From Bromus sterilis (taxonomy: Eukaryota; Streptophyta; Magnoliopsida; Poales; Poaceae): a DNA stretch of 64,000 nucleotides. The translations under genes and the position numbers were made by a program. This document shows, piece after piece, positions 57,781-64,000 of the stretch. The notes beneath the pieces are model-generated. The model worked only from the letters and a program-made list of their open reading frames with translations, had not been told where the DNA came from and did no database searches. The stretch is taken from contig OX465599.1 of the NCBI GenBank assembly GCA_950022295.1, forward strand, positions 283,981,501-284,045,500, in the 5' to 3' direction. Positions within the stretch are counted from its first letter, which is position 1. Each line of letters starts with the position of its first letter.

Positions 57781-57823
57781 GTCCCACCTCGCCGGTCGAA
57801 AGATGGCTGGAGCTGTTTATAAG
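57781..57823 (+). promoter_or_regulatory. snRNA-type promoter 2 (USE + TATA, Pol III spacing)
   Basis: GTCCCACCTCG (57781-57791; 10 of 11 positions of the plant USE) and TTTATAAG (57816-57823) are separated by 24 bp. The predicted start is 57846-57849, at the base of the folded RNA described next. Confidence 0.6.
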
Positions 57824-57845
57824 GGAGGGTTGGCGTGGAGTATTG

Positions 57846-57941
57846 TCTAAATAATATAGCAAAATCTGATGAAGCCGATGGGACGTGAGCGGTGTGACCG
57901 GTTACGTCTCATCTACTTCACAAACTTTGCTATATTATTTT
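57846..57941 (+). ncRNA. Candidate structured Pol III RNA of about 95 nt
   Basis: The RNA expected from promoter 2 would begin with AAATAATATAGCAAA (57849-57863), perfectly complementary to TTTGCTATATTATTT (57926-57940). The 3' strand runs straight into a TTTT terminator (57938-57941). Inside, 57877-57886 pairs with 57904-57913 (10 bp, one G-U), topped by CGGT/ACCG around GTG (57890-57900). I do not recognise it as U1-U6, U3, 7SL or MRP RNA. A TGATGA (57867-57872) resembles a C box but no convincing D box was seen. A foldback transposon end could also give the outer stem. Confidence 0.4.
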
Positions 57942-58191
57942 AAATTTTTATAACAATTTTTTGTATGGACTAATTGTCCTATATTTTTTATTTAAAAACA
58001 TATAAATAGGAATGAAAATAAAACAATAGAAATGTTAGTTTAGGTTGTTCACGTATAAACTACATTTTGGTGATATACATGTGTTAACATGAAATTTTAT
58101 TTTTCATGTTATTACATGTATAGCACCAGAATACAACTCATGATCACACCCACTTTTAGCTTTGCTACTAGACATTTTTTCTAAGATGCCC

Positions 58192-58243
58192 CTTATAAAC
58201 ATCTATGGCCCCTGTGGGAGTCCCTCGGCCGACGAGATGGGAC
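58192..58243 (-). promoter_or_regulatory. snRNA-type promoter 3 on the minus strand (Pol II-like spacing)
   Basis: Reading leftward: GTCCCATCTCG (58243-58233), 33 bp, then TTTATAAG (58199-58192). A 33-34 bp gap is the Pol II snRNA type. TAGTAGCAAAG, the counterpart of the RNA starts in units 1 and 2, begins near 58171, the expected start. A further lone USE (GTCCCACCTCG) lies at 58286-58276 on the minus strand. Confidence 0.45.
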
Positions 58244-58317
58244 TAAAAAGATGACCAGTGGTATCCTTCGACCGGCGAGGTGGGACGCAGACAGGCGGGC
58301 CAGGTCTGTCAGTGCCG

Positions 58318-58560
58318 TGGAGGAGACGCAAACATGCAGACCAAGAGAGGACACCGAGCGCGTTCAGCTCACTTTCGCATCGTGTCCGCACGGATTCAAA
58401 AAATTAAATGCAAAATTGGGCCTGAATTAGGTCGCCGCGGACAAAAAAAAGGACATCGCCCCGATTATCTGAGTTTTTTTGTCCGCAAAGACGCAAACAA
58501 CAGCCGATGGACCAAAAACGAACAAATGAGTCACGTCATTGGAGGTGCTCTCAGCGCGCG
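58318..58560. mobile_element. Possible MITE relic
   Basis: GTCCGCACGGATTC ... GCGGACAAAAAAAAGGACATCG ... TTGTCCGCAAAGACGCAAAC ... TTGGAGGTGCTCTC is the kind of sequence seen in common Triticeae MITEs, but I could not define both ends or a TSD. Confidence 0.3.
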
Positions 58561-58561
58561 C

Positions 58562-58575
58562 CACACACACACACA
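58562..58575. repeat. (CA)n microsatellite
   Basis: Seven CA units. Confidence 0.9.
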
Positions 58576-59050
58576 AACAGTTCTCAAACTCAACAAGCCA
58601 AAACAGTGGACTTTAATGAAGGCAAATTCAGATACGATGCAGACACGACGACACATACAATATCAGTACCAGCAACACTGTGGAGGGAACATCAGAAAAC
58701 AATGGATGTACAAAACAAGACTGACAAGTAACAACAATATCACATTCACACATATATATGGGGGATGTATATATAGTTAGGGAGGTGGAGGCGAGTAAAA
58801 CCCAGCCCAAGCCCCTGTTACAACGTAATACAAAATTGGTAGCCACCCTTGTGTAGAGCCTGCATGCCTGCCCTAATGCATGCATTGTGGGCCCCACACA
58901 AAGAACTTGTGCCTACCTAGGCCATGTAACAGGAGGGGGGGGGGAGGCCCCGCTTTCCCCTTCTCTCTTTCTCTTCAAAACACTTTTGCCTAGCCGCTAA
59001 CTAGACTAGAAGTGGCCCTGGCATGGATGGATCACCATTAGGCCCCTCCC

Positions 59051-59092
59051 AAACCAACCAACCAACCAAACACACACTCTCTCTCTCTCTCT
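59051..59092. repeat. (CCAA)n and (CT)n microsatellites
   Basis: Four CCAA units at 59053-59069 followed by ACACA and (CT)8 at 59078-59092, in the region downstream of the PLATZ stop codon (probable 3' UTR or beyond). Confidence 0.9.
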
Positions 59093-59242
59093 ACATGGCT
59101 AACTTATCATAGGAGGGACGACTATATAGCTCACACTAGTACTATAATACTCTACTGCCACCAATAGGACGCTAGCTACCGGTAATTAACAGCATGACAC
59201 ATATATAGGGGTGGCAAACGAAGGAAGTCTCATCTCATCAGG

Positions 59243-62200
59243 CTAGGCTAGGGGGGATCGGTGGGGTGCACCCTTCCTCCTGCTGCCCAGCGACAGCACC
59301 ATCTTGGGGAAGAACCCTCCACCTTTCTTCCTCTTCACCACCGTCTCGCCGCCGCCGCCACCACCGTTGCCGTTGCCGGCATTGTCGCTGGACCCGCCGC
59401 TGCCACCTCGAGGATCCTCGAGGATCGAGTTGGGCGTGACCTGACCCGAGTTGGTGTCGCCGACGTGGAGATTTTCGAAGCGCGGGAACGGGAGCTCGTC
59501 GCCGGCGCGGTACAGCAGGATGTTGGACAGGTCCCCTCCCTGCTCCACCACATGGTCTACCTGCACACACACGCACACATCACATAGATGATTCAGCTTG
59601 TGCTAACGACTATTTTTTATATTTCCGACAGGGCACTTAGGCAGTGATCAGTGCTAATTAACAGTGCTTGGTTGTTAATTAATCACCTTGCAGGAGAGGC
59701 AACAGAAGTGGAAGGGCTCCTGGAGGATCCTGTCACACGTGAGGCAGACGTTGCCGGAGCCCTTGAACGGCCTGGACTGAGGCCTCGGCTTCAGGAAGAT
59801 CACCTTGGCGCTGTTGATCGTGTAGGGCTGATCGAGCCACACACAAGCACCTCTCCGGTTAATTATTAATTAGCGTGAAGCATGATTAAGCCAAGCACAA
59901 CACGGCTACGAAGTACTGGTTCCTGATTAAGTTAAGTTAATCACCTGGACATAGGAGCAGTCGATGAGCTTCTCGAGGTCGCCCAGGCGGACGACGTCAT
60001 TGTACACGTATCGCCGAACCTGATCATCACATGCAACAAAAACACAGAACCACCGGAATCAGAACCAGAAAATCAGCCTCACTGTGCTTTAAGATTCGTG
60101 CTGTACCACAAATGATGATTAATTAGGAGGGCAGTTCTGGAGTAGTACGTACGCACGGGGTGTTTGGTTGGGCTTTTTCAGCTACAGCTTTTGGCTTCCG
60201 GCTTCGAAACAAAAAACTGCTATTTAGCAGTATCCGGCTGCGACTGTGACAAGGCCAAAAGCCACAGTTTAGCTTCGAAGCTCAAAGCCAAAAGCTGCAG
60301 CTGGAAAAAGCCCAACCAAACACCCTCCTAGAAGCTAGTGGTAGTAATAAGGTTGGTGCTGATGCCGATGCTCCTCCATTGGGCAACACATCAATGGAGG
60401 TCTATGCTTTGACCGTGTGGTTGCAAGGAGACCCCCGTACATACCATGCCCTACCCCAAGCTTCACAGTGTGCAAATGACCAACTTGCCCCTACCAGGCA
60501 CAACACCCAGCAATGGCCACGACCAGAGGGCACGATGGTAAAAGCCCCAGTCCAACCAAGGGGCTGCGGTTGGTGGTGAATGGTAAAAGATGAGGGAGAG
60601 AAAGCTTTTTTGGTGGCTAGCACATCACTGTGGCCTTGAATGAACAGTATCAAGGGAGGCCCCCCATCTTTGCAGGGAAGAACAGCACAGCTATTGTGGC
60701 TTTCTTTCTTTGGTAAAAAGAGGCAACATTTACCATGGTAAATCCGCTTTGCCTCTGCCCTGGCCGTAACAATCCTAAGATGCCCCATTTCTTACCACGC
60801 ACACCCACCCACCTGCTTTGCAGATGTGGAAGAGCACTAGAGAGAGCGCAGAGATACGCTTCCATACATGGCAAAACAGTTTGGATAAACCGGCCTTTAA
60901 ATAGCAAATCGCCTAGAAGCATGAGGTAATCCAATCATTTTCACACAAAAGATGCTAATGATCGATTCACTTGGAAAGAAACGTAGAAAAACGTCTTGCA
61001 AAAAGAGAAATTTACTGCACTACCATCAACATCGCTTTAGGGTCAAATCGATGGTGGAAATGGGGAGGGGGACTGCGACGTTGCGGTAAATCGGCAAGGT
61101 GGAAAAAGGGAAACACAATCACAAGCATGGAAAAGCCCCTTTCCAACATACAAAGGGTGAGATAAAAAGTGAGTGGTGGTGCAGAAGCATGCATGAATGC
61201 AGCGGTGAAATTCGCCATGGTATTGTGGGACTATACCCATTTCTAGCGAAAGGCCAAGGAGCAGTAAAAATGCACACAAGAAATTGAGCCTGGTTCCATC
61301 ACATCAGAGTTCTACCCCATCCATATGCCACAACAGAAACTGACCAAATTAGTTGCAATGAAAAGAAAGGGTGTGGGAACAAACAGGCATGCAGGCAGGA
61401 ACAAGAAGGCAAGCCAATTCTCCAAGCAGCAAAAGAGATCAAGAGGAGGAGCAAAGCAACTCCATGCAAGAGAATCTCTGCCCCCTTTCAATTAAAATTA
61501 AAATTAAAATTAAAAGAACCACTTCTAATAATACCAGTATATTTAATATTTACCCTTTCAATTTACCCAAGCAATCAATTATAACAACTTGCAGTTAGCA
61601 ATTCAGTAGATGTAAAGTACTACTGTAAACTAGGAAGAATCCCGGGCCGTGTTGCGATTTATGGGGGCTGTTGCTTTGTGCAGATTAGGTGATGGTTACA
61701 TACATGTTGCAATCACAATCCTAAATCAAGGCCCTAAAAAGTGGCATATGACAAAGATAGAAGTGGCAAGACGACATGGACAAGGACCCCCAAGCAAGCA
61801 AGTACAGGAGAGATTAGCTTGATAAAATTCCAAAACGAGGGAGGAGTTCTAAGCTTCAATAATAGTAGTAGTAATCCTACCTACCTCCTACGAACTGCTG
61901 CTACTACCAATAGGGAGGGCATCACGCGTCGCCGGGGCTTAAGCCAAATCCAAGTGAGAAAAGAACAGCGCTTGAAAAGACAGCACAGGACAAAACAAAA
62001 AAGCAATTGGGATAGATAGATTGATGGATACGCCTACCTCCTCCTCTTGGCCTACTACTACCTTGCCTTGCGCTAACTGATTCTTTTAATTTAACCGAAT
62101 TCGTCCGGCTACTAATTAAGCGCAAACCAAACCAGATAGATTAATCGAGGCGTGCGATGTTGATCGCTTTGATCTGTTGCCGGCTATGCTAAACGAAGCA

Positions 62201-62611
62201 GATCGGCAGCAGAGGCTTTGCAAGAAACACGTGAATCGGAGAAGAGAGAAGAAGAAGAATCGTTGCCAAATTAAACAAAGAAAACATGCAGGAAACGAGA
62301 AGATCGATCGATGATGCATCTCCATGTGTTGCCAAGCGGAGCAGCATGCATGTCGCAAGAGATCAACCAAGAAATCAAAGGAGTTGAGTGAGGGAGTGAG
62401 GTTCAGGAGGGAGTAACGGGAGAGGGGATCGGACCTGGAGGAGGGGATGGTGGCGGTGGGCGGGGGAGCAGTGCGAGCAGATGCTGGTGCAGCAGGCGAG
62501 GCAGAAGATGTTCTTCTCGTTCTTCCTGCGGCTCTCGTGCGCCTCGCACCCCACGAAGAAGCTCTCCTCCACCAGGCCCCCAACCCACCCCGGCACCCTC
62601 CTCATCCCCAT
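59243..62611 (-). CDS. PLATZ zinc-binding transcription factor, four coding exons
   Basis: Exons on the minus strand: 62611-62435, 60019-59945, 59827-59687, 59560-59243; all introns are GT-AG and the joined frame gives 236 residues. The start MGMRRVPGWVGG (62611) is the first ATG; a second Met at 62605 could also serve. Two zinc-binding sets fit the PLATZ consensus: C22-x2-H25-x11-C37-x2-C40-x4-C45-x2-C48-x3-H52-x2-H55 and C112-x2-C115-x10-C126-x3-C130. The C-terminus holds a Gly-rich stretch (about residues 185-205), a basic KRKKGG segment and the conserved end RRKGAPHRSPLA. PLATZ proteins are plant-specific nuclear proteins that bind A/T-rich DNA and repress transcription; a maize member (Floury3) acts with Pol III factors in endosperm. 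Which family member this is cannot be fixed from sequence alone. No broken residue seen. Confidence 0.95.
60020..62434 (-). other. Intron 1 of the PLATZ gene (2415 bp)
   Basis: GT at 62434-62433 and AG at 60021-60020 on the minus strand. It separates the first zinc ligand set from the rest. It holds a MITE (60158-60325) and an (AAAATT)n run at about 61489-61516. Introns 2 (59828-59944) and 3 (59561-59686) are short. No ORF in it is convincing. Confidence 0.9.
60158..60325. mobile_element. MITE in PLATZ intron 1
   Basis: The left end GGGTGTTTGGTTGGGCTTTT and the inverted right end (reverse complement GGGTGTTTGGTTGGGCTTTT) match over about 40 bp, and the 168-bp sequence is nearly a full hairpin (AGCTTTTGGCTT / AAGCCAAAAGCT). 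No clear TSD, so hAT and Harbinger-type origins remain open. Confidence 0.85.
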
Positions 62612-62851
62612 CTCCCTCCCTCTTGAAGACTCTCCCTCTCCCCCTCTCTGTTTCTTGCCAATTCCCTTGGTTTGATCTCTCTTTTGTTTTCTTGGCAGGA
62701 CAATTCTGTCTTCCTGTCTCTCTCTCTCTCTGGTTTAGTGGTGGCGCGGGGGAGAGGGCGTACAACCAGATGTGGGTTGTCTTGTTCTAGTTGCAGACAT
62801 GGCGAGAGGGGGGAATGTGCAACGAATCCATTGGGGGGGAGCTATTTATAG
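62612..62851 (-). promoter_or_regulatory. Core promoter and 5' UTR of the PLATZ gene
   Basis: CTATAAATAG on the minus strand at 62851-62842 is a good TATA box. The start would be near 62815, giving a 5' UTR of about 200 bases rich in GAGAG runs (62715-62733). There is no ATG in frame between the TATA box and 62611. Confidence 0.7.
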
Positions 62852-63130
62852 TGTGAAAGAGATGAAGAAGACCGGATGATGATGACGATGATAGATACTC
62901 CACAATTCGTTGGGGGTTTGGGTGTTGGGTTTCTTATTATTATTTTTTGGTTGGATGGGTTCCTTGTTTGAACATGCAAGGGTGGGATCTCTCTCTCTCT
63001 CTCCCTCATCCTCTCTCCGTGTCAAAGCAATTCATGGTCTGGTTCACTGGTTGGGTCATCTTTTGGGTGTTTCGGTCATTGGGTGGAATATGATGTCCAT
63101 GATATTAATGTGTGACACTCTTTTTACGTA
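62852..63130. other. Proximal upstream region of the PLATZ gene
   Basis: Contains ATGATGATGACGATGATG (62876-62893) and a (CT)n run at 62985-63002 that reads GA on the gene strand. No specific factor site is claimed. Confidence 0.5.
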
Positions 63131-63344
63131 CTTCCTCTTTCACAGTTCACAAGACGTGCGTCTATTTCTAGGTCGTTAATTTAATCAACATAAATTAAAA
63201 TATTTATTATCAAAAATATATGATCATACATTTTATATTTTAAAACAATATAATTTTTATAATAAATATATATATCTCGTGTTATGTTGGTTAAATTAAC
63301 GCCCTAAAGGCAAGCACACGTCTTGTAAACTATGACGAAGATAG
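63131..63344. mobile_element. Stowaway-like MITE, TSD TA
   Basis: The ends CTTCCTCTTTCACAGTTCAC and (reverse complement) CTATCTTCGTCATAGTTTAC continue into ACAAGACGTG on both sides; TA flanks the 214-bp element (63129-63130, 63345-63346). The ends match the CTCCCTCCGTC-type termini of Stowaway elements, somewhat diverged. Confidence 0.8.
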
Positions 63345-63460
63345 TACCGACTTGAGGCTAAGGCTGAGACTGAGAATTAAGTTTGTGTACACACAAATTG
63401 TCAGATATATTAGTTTATAAAATGAGAAAAAAACAGATTTTGCTAGGGAACATTTAAGAT

Positions 63461-63563
63461 AGAGCACATCTAAATCCTATATTATTGATTTTACATAAAA
63501 ATTCATTTAGATATATTCATTATATTTTTTTTCCTAGTTGGGTTGAACACTTAGATGTGCTCT
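63461..63563. mobile_element. Small foldback element
   Basis: AGAGCACATCTAA (63461-63473) is inverted as TTAGATGTGCTCT (63551-63563) around AT-rich sequence. A third copy, AGCACATCTAAATG, follows at 63569. Probably a MITE; no TSD defined. Confidence 0.65.
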
Positions 63564-63616
63564 AGTTAAAGCACATCTAAATGCGTTCTAGACAAACCCA
63601 GAAAAAAATTAGGGAC

Positions 63617-63690
63617 CTGATTTTCTTCATGGTGAGGTTCCTTCCAAAAATACAGAGCTGATTTTCTTCACGGTGAGGTTCCTTCTGGTG
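63617..63690. repeat. 41-bp tandem repeat, two units
   Basis: CTGATTTTCTTCATGGTGAG and CTGATTTTCTTCACGGTGAG, both followed by GTTCCTTC, start at 63617 and 63658. Confidence 0.9.
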
Positions 63691-64000
63691 GAAGGTTGAT
63701 TTTTCCACTGTACTACCAGGGTGACATATCGTCACGATGTTTGCATGCATGCATGATTAGTACTATACTCCAGTAGTAACTTTTAGTGGAATGGAATCAG
63801 AAGGTGGTTTTCCAGGCAACTCAGCTTGGCACCCTCTATGACGATGATGCTTGGGAGGGAGGGCATATCATCTTCATCTTCCACGAAAGTCTAACACAAG
63901 GAGGAATATGCTCCCAAATAGTATTAGTAGCAATCCGCTAACTCACCAGTTGGATGAACTAAACGCAGAATTGCATTCTGTTGGAACTTTTGAAATCTCA
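63691..64000. other. Spacer to the window end
   Basis: No gene or defined repeat seen; CATGCATGCATG at 63744-63755. Confidence 0.4.

Noticed and set aside
57867..57872. C/D-box snoRNA reading of the candidate RNA
   Set aside because: A TGATGA is present, but there is no CTGA at the right place near the 3' end of the stem.
60379..61598. Small ORFs in the long segment between PLATZ exons 1 and 2
   Set aside because: They lie inside intron 1, are under 130 codons and show no domain.

Overview
The window is nuclear DNA of a grass in the Pooideae (Triticeae, or a close relative such as Avena or Lolium; I cannot decide the genus). The signs are Gypsy LTRs starting TGATACGTC, a CACTA transposon with CACTACTAGGGAA ends, a 15-kb Sirevirus-type Copia element, Stowaway-like MITEs, and one host gene with plant introns. 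About 53 kb at the left is almost wholly nested transposons; the last 11 kb is low-copy DNA with small repeats and the one clear host gene.

I resolved the nest by matching each element's ends to its target-site duplication (TSD). Letters are used throughout. X is a minus-strand Gypsy LTR of the TGTGACGCCCCC type, surviving as pieces at 15874-16054, 17708-17782 and 52255-53219. Three elements sit in X. D (3616-15873) is an Athila-like Gypsy. G (16055-17702) is a solo LTR, TSD GCCAG. H (17783-52249) is a complete Gypsy, TSD ATGAC. D in turn holds B (LTR ending 3615), solo LTR E (4274-5891) and solo LTR F (11936-13556, TSD ACCAT). B holds A (ending 952) and solo LTR C (1724-3316, TSD GCCAC). H holds a CACTA transposon (23143-49312, TSD TTT). 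The CACTA holds a Sirevirus (29256-44680, TSD GAGAG). The Sirevirus holds a Copia solo LTR I (36382-38343, TSD CTTGG). The deepest path is therefore five layers: X > H > CACTA > Sirevirus > I.

D and H encode only gag and a retropepsin; I see no reverse transcriptase or integrase in either, so both look non-autonomous. D also carries an Athila ORF1-like protein in the env position. The Sirevirus has an intact gag, a pol broken by one stop codon and by solo LTR I, and an uninterrupted 1117-residue env-position ORF. That ORF appears to have its own TATA box and leader intron. The CACTA carries a TNP2-type transposase and a second gene (TnpA-like, with a ULP1-like C-terminus); both are pseudogenes.

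From 53.2 to 59.2 kb lie a possible Helitron end, short tandem duplications, an LTR relic, a foldback MITE, a LINE tail, and a cluster of snRNA-type promoters (USE plus TATA). One of these promoters is followed by a well-folded candidate Pol III RNA (57846-57941). The only intact host gene is a PLATZ zinc-binding transcription factor on the minus strand (coding exons within 59243-62611, 236 residues), with a TATA box at 62842-62851 and MITEs in its first intron and upstream region.
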